This document shows, piece after piece, positions 41,168 through 50,163 of a stretch of 64,000 nt of DNA; position 1 is the first letter of the stretch; the number at the start of each line of letters is the position of its first letter. The position numbers and the translations under genes are program-made. Source of the DNA: PALSA-612 sp046729255 (GTDB lineage: Bacteria; Actinomycetota; Thermoleophilia; Gaiellales; Gaiellaceae); assembly GCA_046729255.1 (NCBI GenBank), contig JBKPGF010000062.1, positions 27,546 to 91,545 of the forward strand. The letters are read 5' to 3'. The notes beneath the pieces were generated by a model, which saw nothing but the letters and a program-made list of their open reading frames with translations, was not told the DNA's origin and searched no databases.

Positions 41168-43174
41168 CTACGCCTCTAGGAGAGCTTCGAGATCCACTTC
41201 TGTCAGTAGCGGGACTCCGCTGCGCTGAGCCTTCGTGAGCTTCGACGCGCCGGGCTCCTCTCCGACGACGAGGCCCGTGGTCTTCGACGAGACGGAGTTC
41301 GTCACCTTCGCGCCGAGGCTCTCGAGTGCCGCGGCCGCCTCGTCCCGCGAGTATTTCTCGAGCGTCCCCGTGAGGACGTACGTGCTTCCCGTGAGCGGGC
41401 CTTCCGCCGGTCGGTCTTCATCCCCGATCTCGAAGCGAAGGCCAAGCTGCCGAAGCTCCTCGACCAGCGCCCGGTTCTGCGGGTCGGCGAACCACTCGAC
41501 GACGATCTCCGCGCGGTCGGTGCCGAATCCCTCGGTCTCTCCGACCTCCTCCTGGCTCGCCTCCGCCAATCGGTCCACGTCTTCGAACTGGCGAGCGAGG
41601 TTCTGGGCCAGCACCCAGCCGACCTTCGGGATGTTGAGGCCGAGCAGAACGCGCGAGAACGGCACCTGCTTCGAGGCATCGATCGCCTCAACCGCTGCGG
41701 CGGCGGAGATCTCGGCGAATCCTTCGAGCTCGAGCAGCTGCTCCTTCGTCAGGCGGTAGAGATCCGGGAGCGAGCGGACGAGGGCACGGTCCCAGAGCAG
41801 GCGGATCGTCTGCTCCCCGACGCCTTCGATGTCGGCGATACCGACCCAGTTGATCAGGCTCTCGAGCCCGCGTGAGGGACAGGCGCGGTTCGGGCAACGG
41901 TGCATGACCTCCCCCTCCGGCTTCACGATCTCGGTGCCGCAGAGCGGGCACTTCTTCGGCATGCGGAAAGTCTTGGTCCCCGGTTGGTGCTCACCCGCCG
42001 GCCCGACGATCTGGGGGATCACGTCGCCGGCCCGCTGCACGATGACGACGTCGCCCTCGCGGATCTGCTTGCGGTTGATGTCCTCCTCGTTGTGGAGCGT
42101 CGCGCGAGAGACGGTGACGCCGCCGACCTCGACGGGCTCGAGCACCGCCCAGGGGTTCAGCGCGCCCGTGCGACCCACCCGGATGTGGATCTTCAGCAGC
42201 TTCGTCTGCGCGGTCATCGGTGCCCACTTGAACGCGCGCGCCCAGCGTGGCCGGCCATGCAGGACGCCGAGCCGCCGTTGCTGATCGACGGAGTCCACCT
42301 TGATGACGATCCCGTCGATCTCGTAGTCGAGCTCGACACGACGTGTCTCCCAGATCCGGCAGGCTTCGGCGACGGCCTCGACCGACTCGAGTCGCTCCGC
42401 GAACGGGTTCGTCGGGAACCCGCGCTCTCGCAGCCACTCGAGCATCTCGTAGTGCCCGCCGAAGGAGACGCCGTCGGCGTGGCCGGTTCCGTAGACCCAG
42501 ACGGAGAGGGGACGGTCCGCCGTGATTGCCGAGTTCTTCTGTCGCACCGAGCCCGCCGCGGCGTTGCGAGGATTCGGCGCGAGCTTCTGGTTCGTTCCCA
42601 CGAGGCGCTCGTTCAGCTCGCGGAACCCGGACAGGGGCAAGTAGATCTCACCTCGCACCTCGAGGACGGCGGGCGGGCGGGCGTCCCGCATGCGGAGCGG
42701 GATCGCGCGGATGGTTCGGAGATTCGGTGTGACGTCCTCGCCCTGCACGCTGTCGCCACGGGTGGCGCCACGTGCAAAGACGCCGTTCTCGTACGTGAGG
42801 TTGACGGCGAGTCCGTCGATCTTCGGCTCGATCACATACGCCACCGGCTCGTCCGTGGCGAGCCGTTTCTGGACGTCGTCGGTCCACTTCTGCAGCGCCT
42901 CGTCGGTCGTGACCTTGTCCAGCGAGCCCATCTGCTCGAGGTGACGCACCTTTTGAAAGCGCTCCGACGGCGGCGCGCCGACTCGATGGGTCGGTGAATC
43001 GGGCGTGACGAGCTCCGGATGCGCCTCCTCGAGCGCCACGAGTTCGTCGTAGAGCCGGTCGTATTCCGCGTCCGGGATGAACGGGTCATCGTCGACGTGG
43101 TACGCGATCGACGCGCGGTTGAGCTCGTCGCGGAGCTCGGCCGCACGAGCCGCCGTAGCCTTAGAGGACGGCAA
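41168..43174 (-). CDS. ligA: NAD-dependent DNA ligase
   Basis: The 668-aa product has all LigA domains in order: Ia (AYHVDDDPFIPDAEYDRLYDE), the adenylation domain with Lys118 in the KIDG motif, the OB fold, a four-Cys zinc finger (CPLCG...HRCPNRACPS), helix-hairpin-helix repeats, and a C-terminal BRCT domain. It seals nicks in replication. The TTG start at 43174 is chosen because GAGG lies just upstream and the length is normal; it overlaps the HAD gene end by 14 bp. It is the last gene of the ribosomal directon. Confidence 0.95.
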   Translation of the reverse strand: MPSSKATAARAAELRDELNRASIAYHVDDDPFIPDAEYDRLYDELVALEEAHPELVTPDSPTHRVGAPPSERFQKVRHLEQMGSLDKVTTDEALQKWTDDVQKRLATDEPVAYVIEPKIDGLAVNLTYENGVFARGATRGDSVQGEDVTPNLRTIRAIPLRMRDARPPAVLEVRGEIYLPLSGFRELNERLVGTNQKLAPNPRNAAAGSVRQKNSAITADRPLSVWVYGTGHADGVSFGGHYEMLEWLRERGFPTNPFAERLESVEAVAEACRIWETRRVELDYEIDGIVIKVDSVDQQRRLGVLHGRPRWARAFKWAPMTAQTKLLKIHIRVGRTGALNPWAVLEPVEVGGVTVSRATLHNEEDINRKQIREGDVVIVQRAGDVIPQIVGPAGEHQPGTKTFRMPKKCPLCGTEIVKPEGEVMHRCPNRACPSRGLESLINWVGIADIEGVGEQTIRLLWDRALVRSLPDLYRLTKEQLLELEGFAEISAAAAVEAIDASKQVPFSRVLLGLNIPKVGWVLAQNLARQFEDVDRLAEASQEEVGETEGFGTDRAEIVVEWFADPQNRALVEELRQLGLRFEIGDEDRPAEGPLTGSTYVLTGTLEKYSRDEAAAALESLGAKVTNSVSSKTTGLVVGEEPGASKLTKAQRSGVPLLTEVDLEALLEA

Positions 43175-43799
43175 GGAGCTCCTCGGCGTGACGGACGAAG
43201 ACGTCGGGCTCCTCGCGCTCGAGAGCCTCGGCGCCGTGAATCCCTCCCCACGCCACCGCGACCGCGTGGACGCCAGCGGCCTTCGCGGCCCGCACGTCAA
43301 ACGGCGAGTCGCCGACGTACGCGGCGTCCGCCGGCTCGGCATCCAGGCGCCGGAGCGCCTCGAGGATCGGCGCGGGATCGGGCTTGTGGCGCTCGGTGTC
43401 GTCGGAGCCGATGACGACGTCGAAGTTCGACTCCAGGCCTGGGAGCCGGTCGAAGGCTAGCCGCAAGGTCGCGTGCCGCTTGGCGGTGACGATGCCGAGG
43501 CGCCGACCCTCCGATCGCAGCCGCGGCAGCACCTCCACCACCTCCCAGAACGCCTCCAGCTCGTCGTGCAGCGGCTCGTTGTGCTCCCGGTAGGCGGCGA
43601 CGAGCTCGTCGACGCGCTCCGCGTCGAGCGCTTGCATCTGCGCCGTCAGGCCGGGCCCGCCGACAGCCGCGGTAAGCACTACTTCCGGGAGGTCGCGGTC
43701 GAGGACGGTCTTCGCAGCGTGCTTCATCGACGCGACGATCATCGGCCCGGAGTCGATGAGGGTGCCGTCGAGGTCGAAGAGGCAGACGGGGAACCGCAC
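43161..43799 (-). CDS. HAD family hydrolase (phosphoglycolate phosphatase/PpaX-like)
   Basis: The 212-aa product has motif I CLFDLDGTLIDSG, motif II IVTAK, a lysine in RHKPDPAPIL and motif IV YVGDSPFDVRAAKAAG, with a helical cap as in Gph or PpaX phosphatases. The substrate is undetermined. The GTG at 43799 gives the usual short lead before motif I. It lies 17 bp after truA and overlaps ligA, so it is cotranscribed with both. Confidence 0.88.
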   Translation of the reverse strand: MRFPVCLFDLDGTLIDSGPMIVASMKHAAKTVLDRDLPEVVLTAAVGGPGLTAQMQALDAERVDELVAAYREHNEPLHDELEAFWEVVEVLPRLRSEGRRLGIVTAKRHATLRLAFDRLPGLESNFDVVIGSDDTERHKPDPAPILEALRRLDAEPADAAYVGDSPFDVRAAKAAGVHAVAVAWGGIHGAEALEREEPDVFVRHAEELLAVL

Positions 43800-43816
43800 A
43801 CCGTCATCGTAGGTCG

Positions 43817-44533
43817 TCAATAGCCGACCTCCAGGAGGTAGAGGCCCCACGGAGGTGCAGTCGCGCCGGCTTCCGGCCGCGAACCTCCGTCGAGCAGCCG
43901 TGCGACGTCCTCTGGCCGCCGCCCGAGCATCGTGCCGACGAGCGTGCGTACCATGTGCCGGAGGAACGAGTCCGCGGTGATCTCGAAGTCGAGGTGGTCG
44001 CCGCGCTCGTGCCAGGACGCCGAGAGCACGTTGCGGACGAAGACGTCGTGCTGCGTCTCCGTCGGCGTGAAGGCGCGGAAGTCGTGCTCGCCCAGAAGCA
44101 GATCGGCGGACGCGGCGAGCGCGTCGAGGTCGATGCGTCGGGGATACCACCAGCTCCGGCGGACCTCGAGCGGCGACCGCTCGCGCCGCCGGTAGATGCG
44201 ATAGCGATAGCTCCGCGAGCGGGCCGAGTGACGCGCGTGGAACGCCTCTGCGACTTCCTGGGTCGCCACCGCTGCCACGTCGTCGGGGAGCAGCGCGTTC
44301 AGCGCCTCAGCCGTTCGCTCGACCGGCGTCCCACCCGCTGCGTCGAAGCTCACGACGTTCCCGAGCGCGTGGACGCCCGTGTCGGTCCGGCCGGCGACGG
44401 CGAGACTTTCAACGACGGAGAACGCAGAGGCGAGCCCGTCCGAGACGACGCCCTCGACCGTCCGCAGCCCGGGCTGAGCAGCCCAGCCGTGGAAGTCCGT
44501 GCCGTCGTACTCGAGCGTGAGCTTCAGTCTCAC
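43817..44533 (-). CDS. truA: tRNA pseudouridine(38-40) synthase
   Basis: The 238-aa product carries the catalytic aspartate in AGRTDTGVHALGNVV and the typical start LKLTLEYDGTDFHGWAAQ. It modifies the tRNA anticodon arm. GTG is the start. It follows rplQ, the common position in actinobacteria. Confidence 0.94.
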   Translation of the reverse strand: MRLKLTLEYDGTDFHGWAAQPGLRTVEGVVSDGLASAFSVVESLAVAGRTDTGVHALGNVVSFDAAGGTPVERTAEALNALLPDDVAAVATQEVAEAFHARHSARSRSYRYRIYRRRERSPLEVRRSWWYPRRIDLDALAASADLLLGEHDFRAFTPTETQHDVFVRNVLSASWHERGDHLDFEITADSFLRHMVRTLVGTMLGRRPEDVARLLDGGSRPEAGATAPPWGLYLLEVGY

Positions 44534-44545
44534 GCTTCAGGGCTG

Positions 44546-44977
44546 CTAGGGAGCTGCTTCGGCCGCGACCGGCTCTTCCTGCTCGACCGGTGCGGCGACG
44601 CGAGCGACAGGCACGCGCGGAACGTGGTCGACGAACTCGAGGTATGCCATCGGCGCCGAATCGCCCGGGCGCGGCCCGACCTTCACGACCCGCGTGTAAC
44701 CGCCGGGGCGATCCGTGAAGCGGGGAGCGACCTCGGCGAAGAGCTGGTGCACGACCTCCTGCGAGCGCAGGAACGCGAGCGCCTGGCGCCGGGCGTGGAT
44801 GTCCCCGCGGCGGCCGAGCGTGATCATCTTCTCGGCCACCGGCCGCACGGCCTTGGCCTTCGCGACGGTCGTCTTCACGCGGCCGTGCACGATCAGCGAG
44901 CCGGTGAGGTTCGCGTAGAGCGCCTTGCGGTGGGCCGCGTCGCGGCCGAGCTTCTTGCCGGCTCGCTGGTGTCGCAT
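44546..44977 (-). CDS. rplQ: 50S ribosomal protein L17
   Basis: The 143-aa product begins MRHQRAGKKLGRDAAHRKAL, diagnostic of L17, and lacks large insertions. A short Ala/Glu/Pro-rich tail (about 18 residues after VPRVPVARVAA) extends past the core. The ATG overlaps the rpoA stop by one base. Confidence 0.95.
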   Translation of the reverse strand: MRHQRAGKKLGRDAAHRKALYANLTGSLIVHGRVKTTVAKAKAVRPVAEKMITLGRRGDIHARRQALAFLRSQEVVHQLFAEVAPRFTDRPGGYTRVVKVGPRPGDSAPMAYLEFVDHVPRVPVARVAAPVEQEEPVAAEAAP

Positions 44978-45951
44978 TACGAGAGTGGCTCCTCCCCGCG
45001 GAGCGTCAGGCCGTGGCCGGCGAGCGTCTCCTTGACCTCCTCGATCGACTTGCGACCGAAGTTCGGGATCGCCGCCAGCTCGACCTCGGTCTTCGTGACG
45101 AGGTCGCCGATCGTCTCGATGCCGACGCGCTTCAGGCAGTTGTACGACCGCACGCCCAGCTCGAGCTCCTCGATCGGGAAGTTCTCCATCCCGTGCGCGA
45201 GCGACGGCTCGGCCGCCGCCTCCGCGGGCGCCTCACCGAAGCCCTCGATGCTGTCGATGTCCGTGAAGATCGCGAGCTGCCGGATGAGGATCTCGGCACC
45301 CTGGCCGATCGCCTCACGAGGGTCGATCGAGCCGTCGGTAGTCACGTCGAGCACGAGCTTGTCGTAGTCGGTGCGCTGACCTACACGGGCCGCCTCGACG
45401 TCGTACGCGACTCGACGGACGGGCGAGAAGATCGAGTCGATCGGGATGACGCCGATCGTGTGCTCCGGCCCGCGGTTCATCTCCGCCGGGACGTAGCCGC
45501 GCCCGCGGCCGATCGTCATCGTCAGCTCGAGCTTGCCCTTGTCGGCGAGATGCGCGATCTCGAGCTCGGGGTTGAGGATCTCGAGATCGGCGGGCATCTG
45601 GATGTCGGCCGCCGTCACGGGGCCGGGGCCCTTCTTCTGGAGGCGGACCTCGATCTCCGGCGACTCGCCGTGGAGTCGGCAGATGAGGTTCTTGAGGTTC
45701 AGGAGGATGTCCGTGACGTCCTCGCGAACGCCCGGCAGCGTCGTGAACTCGTGCGCGACGCCCTCGAGCTTCACGGACGTGACTGCAGCGCCCTCGAGTG
45801 ACGAGAGCAGCACGCGCCGGAGCGAGTTGCCGAATGTGTAACCGAAGCCGCGGTCGAGCGGCTCGATCGCGAAGATGCCTCGCTTCTCGTCCACCTCTTC
45901 GTGGACGATTCGCGGGACCTGGAACTCCATGAGGCTGCTGCGGGTGGCCAC
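44977..45951 (-). CDS. rpoA: RNA polymerase alpha subunit
   Basis: The 324-aa product has the N-terminal dimerisation domain (EPLDRGFGYTFGNSLRRVLLSS) and the C-terminal DNA-contact domain (IEELELGVRSYNCLKRVGIETI), joined by an Ala/Glu linker. The GTG at 45951 follows AGGAG by a few bases and is preferred over the internal Met. It ends the alpha operon core with rplQ. Confidence 0.96.
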   Translation of the reverse strand: MATRSSLMEFQVPRIVHEEVDEKRGIFAIEPLDRGFGYTFGNSLRRVLLSSLEGAAVTSVKLEGVAHEFTTLPGVREDVTDILLNLKNLICRLHGESPEIEVRLQKKGPGPVTAADIQMPADLEILNPELEIAHLADKGKLELTMTIGRGRGYVPAEMNRGPEHTIGVIPIDSIFSPVRRVAYDVEAARVGQRTDYDKLVLDVTTDGSIDPREAIGQGAEILIRQLAIFTDIDSIEGFGEAPAEAAAEPSLAHGMENFPIEELELGVRSYNCLKRVGIETIGDLVTKTEVELAAIPNFGRKSIEEVKETLAGHGLTLRGEEPLS

Positions 45952-45975
45952 GTTTCTCCTTCCTTCCTAAAGGTG

Positions 45976-46596
45976 CTACTTCGAGTAGAGCTCGACGATC
46001 AGGGACTCCTGTACCGGCGTGTCGATCTCGGCCCGGTCGGGCAGCTTGAGGATCTTGCCGGTGAGGCCGTCGTGGTCGGCCTGGAGCCACGGCGCCACGG
46101 ACGCGGTGAGGTCGGTGGCGTCGCGAACGACCTGCTCGGCCGGGCTGCCCGTCTTGAGCGTGACGATGTCGTTGGGCTTGACTTGGAAGCTGGGAATGTT
46201 CACGCGTCGGCCGTTCACCTGGAAGTGGCCGTGGCGGACGAGCTGCCGAGCCTGCGAGCGAGAGGCTGCGAAGCCGAGGCGGTAGATGACGTTGTCCAGC
46301 CGCGTCTCGAGCAGCCGTAGGAGGTTCTCACCGCTGACGCCCGAGCCGCGGGCAGCCTTCTCGTAGTAGTTGCGGAACTGCTTCTCGAGCAGGCCGTAAT
46401 ACCGGCGCGCCTTCTGCTTCTCGCGCAGCTGGAGCAGGTACTGCGACTGCTTGATCCGGCCGCGGCCGTGCTCTCCTGGCGGATACGAACGCCGCTCGAT
46501 GGCGCACTTCTCCGTGAGACAGCGCTCGCCCTTCAAGAAGAGCTTCATGCCCTCGCGGCGACACAGCTTGCAACTTGGACCCGTGTAGCGCGCCAC
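45976..46596 (-). CDS. rpsD: 30S ribosomal protein S4 (zinc-binding form)
   Basis: The 206-aa product has an N-terminal zinc ribbon (CKLC and CLTEKC) and the S4 RNA-binding domain (LLRLLETRLDNVIYRLGFA). The cysteine-containing form suggests no zinc-limitation paralogue at this locus. It starts where rpsK ends. Confidence 0.96.
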   Translation of the reverse strand: MARYTGPSCKLCRREGMKLFLKGERCLTEKCAIERRSYPPGEHGRGRIKQSQYLLQLREKQKARRYYGLLEKQFRNYYEKAARGSGVSGENLLRLLETRLDNVIYRLGFAASRSQARQLVRHGHFQVNGRRVNIPSFQVKPNDIVTLKTGSPAEQVVRDATDLTASVAPWLQADHDGLTGKILKLPDRAEIDTPVQESLIVELYSK

Positions 46597-46997
46597 TAGT
46601 TCCGCTTCCTCTTCTTCGGGCGTACGCCGTTGTGGGCCTGCGGGGTCACGTCGCGGACGCCGAGGATCTCGAGGCCTGCGGCCTGGAGCGACCGGATAGC
46701 GGTCTCACGGCCCGAGCCGGGGCCGTTCACGAAGACCTCGACCTTTTGCAGGCCGTGCTCCATGCCCTTGCGGGCAGCGGCGTCTGCCGTAACCTGGGCC
46801 GCAAAAGGCGTCGACTTGCGCGAGCCCTTGAAGCCGGCGGAGCCCGCCGACTCCCACACGATGACGTTGCCCTCGTTGTCCGTGAGCGCGACGATCGTGT
46901 TGTTGAAGGACGACTTGATGTGCGCCTGGCCGATGGCGATGTTCTTCTTGACGCGACGCCGGCCGCGGCCCTTTGCTGCCTTGCGCGGGGGCGCCAC
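46596..46997 (-). CDS. rpsK: 30S ribosomal protein S11
   Basis: The 133-aa product has the S11 signatures GQAHIKSSFNNTIVALTD and VTPQAHNGVRPKKRKRN at the end. The N-terminus is basic. It overlaps rpsM and rpsD by one base each, so translation is coupled. Confidence 0.96.
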   Translation of the reverse strand: MAPPRKAAKGRGRRRVKKNIAIGQAHIKSSFNNTIVALTDNEGNVIVWESAGSAGFKGSRKSTPFAAQVTADAAARKGMEHGLQKVEVFVNGPGSGRETAIRSLQAAGLEILGVRDVTPQAHNGVRPKKRKRN

Positions 46998-47371
46998 TAC
47001 GTGGCCTTCTTCTTACGGCCGACCGTCTTGGCAGGGCCTTTCCGCGTGCGGGCGTTCGTCTTCGTCCGTTGGCCGTTGACCGGGAGCCCGCGCCGGTGGC
47101 GGATGCCGCGATAGGCCCCGATCTCCTGGAGGCGCTTGATCGACTGCGAGCGCTCGCGCCGTAGCTCTCCCTCGACCTCGAGGTTTGCGTCGATGTGCCG
47201 CTGGAGCTTCGTCGTCTCCTCGTCGGTGAGGTCCTTCACCTTCGTCTCGGGCGAGAGACCGAGATCGGTGCAGACCTTGCGCGCCGTCGCGGGGCCAATG
47301 CCATAGATGTAGGTCAGCCCGACTTCGAGGCGCTTTTGGTTGGGGAGGTTGACTCCGGCGATACGTGCCAT
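46997..47371 (-). CDS. rpsM: 30S ribosomal protein S13
   Basis: The 124-aa product begins MARIAGVNLPNQKRLEVGLT and has YRGIRHRRGLPVNGQRTKTN, both diagnostic of S13, with a basic tail. It contacts the P-site tRNA and the subunit interface. It lies 9 bp after rpmJ. Confidence 0.96.
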   Translation of the reverse strand: MARIAGVNLPNQKRLEVGLTYIYGIGPATARKVCTDLGLSPETKVKDLTDEETTKLQRHIDANLEVEGELRRERSQSIKRLQEIGAYRGIRHRRGLPVNGQRTKTNARTRKGPAKTVGRKKKAT

Positions 47372-47380
47372 AGCGGTCTC

Positions 47381-47494
47381 CTAGCCCTGGCGCTGCTTGT
47401 GACGAGGGTTCGTGCAGATGACGAACACGCGGCCATGGCGCTTGATCACACGACAGCGCTCACACATCGGCTTCACGGACGGACGAACTTTCAT
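47381..47494 (-). CDS. rpmJ: 50S ribosomal protein L36 (zinc form)
   Basis: The 37-aa product MKVRPSVKPMCERC continues to VICTNPRHKQRQG, with the three cysteines and one histidine of the zinc-binding L36. It is preceded by AGGAG. In most actinobacteria infA lies just upstream; here a hairpin and the map gene come instead. Confidence 0.95.
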   Translation of the reverse strand: MKVRPSVKPMCERCRVIKRHGRVFVICTNPRHKQRQG

Positions 47495-47521
47495 CGGACT
47501 CCTCTTGACGCACAAAGAACA

Positions 47522-47542
47522 CGGCGCAGCACGGCTGCGCCG
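47522..47542 (-). terminator. Strong hairpin between map and rpmJ, possible terminator or attenuator
   Basis: CGGCGCAGC and GCTGCGCCG form a perfect 9-bp stem with a 3-base loop. On the minus strand it is followed by TGTTCTTTGTG, a weak U-rich stretch. It may separate adk-map from the alpha operon or act as a processing site. Confidence 0.4.
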
Positions 47543-47551
47543 CAGGTGCCT

Positions 47552-48313
47552 CTATCGTAGCAAAACCCTTGTAGCCGTCAGGACTTTCGGCCCCTCGACG
47601 GTGACCGCGACCGTGTGCTCGAAGTGCGCCGCCAACGAGCCGTCGGTGGTCGAGATCGACCAGCGATCATCGTGGACCGTGATGTCCGGCCCGCCCGCCG
47701 TGATCATCGGCTCGATCGCAAGCGTCATCCCCTCGGCGAGCACCGGCCCGCGGCCAGGTGCGCCGTAGTTGAGAATCTGCGGGTCCTCGTGCATCGAGCG
47801 GCCGATGCCGTGTCCCGAGAGCTCGCGCACGACCGAGAGTCCGGCCCCTTCGGCCACGACTTGCACCGCATGGGACACGTCTGACAGCCGGTTGCCCTCG
47901 CGGCACTCCTCGATCGCCGCGTCGAGAGCAGCCTTGCATGTCTCGAGCAGTCGCTCCGTCTCCTCCCGGATCTCGCCGACTGGGAATGTGTACGCCGAGT
48001 CGGCGACGAATCCCTCGAGCGTGACCCCGACATCGGCCGAGAGGATGTCGCCCTCCTGGAGCGCATAGTTGCCGGGGATACCGTGGACGATCATGTCGTT
48101 CGGCGAGAGACAGGTCGCCGCCGGGTAGCCCCGGTAGCCCTTGAACGTCGGCTCGCCGCCCTGGGACAGGATGTACTCCTCGGCAAGCGCGTCGAGCTCG
48201 GCCGTCGTCACGCCGGGGCGGATGTTCTCGCCGAGCAACGCCAGCGACGCCGCGACGATCTCGCCGGCCGCGGCCATGAGCTCGATCTCCGCCTGGGACT
48301 TGCGGATGATCAC
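47552..48313 (-). CDS. map: Methionine aminopeptidase type I
   Basis: The 253-aa product has the five metal ligands in context: SADVGV and FVADSAYTF (Asp), SGHGIG (His), AIEPM and FEHTVAVT (Glu). It removes initiator methionine cotranslationally. The GTG start overlaps the adk stop (GTGA). Confidence 0.95.
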   Translation of the reverse strand: MIIRKSQAEIELMAAAGEIVAASLALLGENIRPGVTTAELDALAEEYILSQGGEPTFKGYRGYPAATCLSPNDMIVHGIPGNYALQEGDILSADVGVTLEGFVADSAYTFPVGEIREETERLLETCKAALDAAIEECREGNRLSDVSHAVQVVAEGAGLSVVRELSGHGIGRSMHEDPQILNYGAPGRGPVLAEGMTLAIEPMITAGGPDITVHDDRWSISTTDGSLAAHFEHTVAVTVEGPKVLTATRVLLR

Positions 48314-48900
48314 GAGGTCGCCCTCGCCGCCACCTGCTCCAGCGCTTCCACGATCTCCGACCAGACCTCGTCCCGCGAGCGGTTGCCGTGGATGCCGACA
48401 ACGATGCCGCGCGGGAGGTAGTGGCCGATCAGCGGTGCCGTCTCACGGTGGAAGATCTCGAGTCGCTTCGATATCACCGCCGGGCTGTCGTCAGCGCGAC
48501 CCTCATCCTTCGCCCGGCCGAGCAGCCTCTCCATGGCCACGTCGTCCGGCACCTGGAGGTCGAGGACGAGGTCGAGCGGCCGGTCGAGCTCGTCGAGCAG
48601 CTCATCGAGGGCCTCGGCCTGCGCCGCGTTGCGCGGGAAACCGTCGAGGATGAAGCCGGCCTGGGCGTCGTCCTCCGACAGCCGGTCGCGCATCAGGCGG
48701 ATGGTGAGCTCATCGGGGACGAGCGCCCCCGAGGCGAGAATCGGCTCCACTTCCCGGCCGAGCGGCGTCCCCGCGGCAATGGCGTCGCGGAACATCTCTC
48801 CGGTCGCGATGTGTGGGATGCCGTACTCAGAGGCGATGCGGGCGGCCTGTGTGCCTTTGCCGGAACCTTGGGGGCCGAGGATGAGAACGTTCAGCGACAA
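48310..48900 (-). CDS. adk: Adenylate kinase (short LID form)
   Basis: The 196-aa product has the P-loop GPQGSGKGTQ, the AMP-binding HIATGEMFRDAI and DGFPRNAAQAEAL. The LID is reduced to GRAKDEGRADDSPAVISKRL, lacking the zinc finger of longer forms. TTG is the likely start, 3 bp after secY. Confidence 0.94.
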   Translation of the reverse strand: MSLNVLILGPQGSGKGTQAARIASEYGIPHIATGEMFRDAIAAGTPLGREVEPILASGALVPDELTIRLMRDRLSEDDAQAGFILDGFPRNAAQAEALDELLDELDRPLDLVLDLQVPDDVAMERLLGRAKDEGRADDSPAVISKRLEIFHRETAPLIGHYLPRGIVVGIHGNRSRDEVWSEIVEALEQVAARATS

Positions 48901-48903
48901 GGG

Positions 48904-50157
48904 CTACTTCAAAAAGCCTTCGTACGAGCGCATCATCATCTGCGACTCCATCTGGCGCATCGTGTCGAGCGCGACACCGACCATGATCAGCAGCGACGTG
49001 CCTCCGAGGAAGTTCCGCGACGCCGACGAGAAGTCGAAGAACTGGATGAGGAACGTCGGCACGACGGCGACGAGCGCGAGGTAGATCGAGCCCGGCAGCG
49101 TCAGTCGCGTGAGCACGCGGTCGAGGTAGTGCGCCGTCGGCGGGCCCGGGCGGATGCCGGGGATGTACCCGCCGTGCTTGCGGAGGTTGTCAGCCTGGTC
49201 GATCGGGTTGAACTGGACGGCCGTGTAGAAGTACGTGAAGAGGATGATCAGGAACGCCTCGAGCAGGAGGAAACCGGCGTCCGTCGGGCTGAACCAGTCG
49301 TTGATGAAGTCCTGCGTCTGAGGGAAGAACTGCGCGATCGTCGGCGGGAACGCGAGCACCGCGGCCGCGAAGATGATCGGGATCACGCCGGCCATGTTCA
49401 CGCGCAGCGGCATGTACGTTGAGCCGCCCGACGTGATGCGCCGGCCGACGACGCGTCGCGCGTACTGAACCGGGATGCGTCGCTGACCCTCCTGGATGAA
49501 CACGACGGCCACCGTCACCGCGAGGAAGACGATGGGGAAGAAAAGCTTCGTCGTCGGTCCGCCGTCGACCCACGCGCGAACCGTCGTCGGGGCGTCCGCG
49601 ATGATCGAGCAGAAGATGATGATCGAGATGCCGTTGCCGACCCCGCGCTTCGTTATCAGCTCACCCATCCACATGAGCAGCGCCGTGCCCGCGGTGAGCG
49701 TGATGACGATGAGCACGACGCGGCCCGAGTTCGCCTCGAGCGCGTTCTGACGCTTGAAGAGATACGCGTACCCGAGCGACTGGAACGCCGCCAGCACGAT
49801 GGTCAGGTACCGCGTGTACTGGTTGATCTTCGCGTAGCCCGCCTCGCCTTCTTTCTGCAGGCGCTCGAGGGAGGGCACGACGACCGTCAGCAGCTGGAGG
49901 ATGATCGACGCCGTGACGTACGGCATGATCCCGAGCGCGAAGAGCGAGAACTGAGAGAGCGCCCCGCCGGAGAAGAGGTTGAGCAGGCCGAGCACCGTGC
50001 CGCCCTGGGTCGAGAAGTAGTTCTTGATCTGCTCCGAGTCGACGCCGGGCGCGGGCACCCACGAGCCCAGACGGTAGAGCGCGATGATCATCGCCGTGAA
50101 GAGCAGGCGACGCCGAAGCTCCGGCACGCGCCATGCGTTCGTCAACCAGGAGAGCAC
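48904..50157 (-). CDS. secY: Preprotein translocase subunit SecY
   Basis: The 417-aa product has ten membrane helices. Key segments are the plug and helix 2 region (SQFSLFALGIMPYVTASIILQ), the cytosolic loop GQRRIPVQYARRVVGRR, and the helix 7 region. It forms the Sec channel with SecE/SecG, which are not in the window. GTG is the start, 6 bp after rplO. Confidence 0.96.
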   Translation of the reverse strand: MLSWLTNAWRVPELRRRLLFTAMIIALYRLGSWVPAPGVDSEQIKNYFSTQGGTVLGLLNLFSGGALSQFSLFALGIMPYVTASIILQLLTVVVPSLERLQKEGEAGYAKINQYTRYLTIVLAAFQSLGYAYLFKRQNALEANSGRVVLIVITLTAGTALLMWMGELITKRGVGNGISIIIFCSIIADAPTTVRAWVDGGPTTKLFFPIVFLAVTVAVVFIQEGQRRIPVQYARRVVGRRITSGGSTYMPLRVNMAGVIPIIFAAAVLAFPPTIAQFFPQTQDFINDWFSPTDAGFLLLEAFLIILFTYFYTAVQFNPIDQADNLRKHGGYIPGIRPGPPTAHYLDRVLTRLTLPGSIYLALVAVVPTFLIQFFDFSSASRNFLGGTSLLIMVGVALDTMRQMESQMMMRSYEGFLK

Positions 50158-50163
50158 GGGCGA

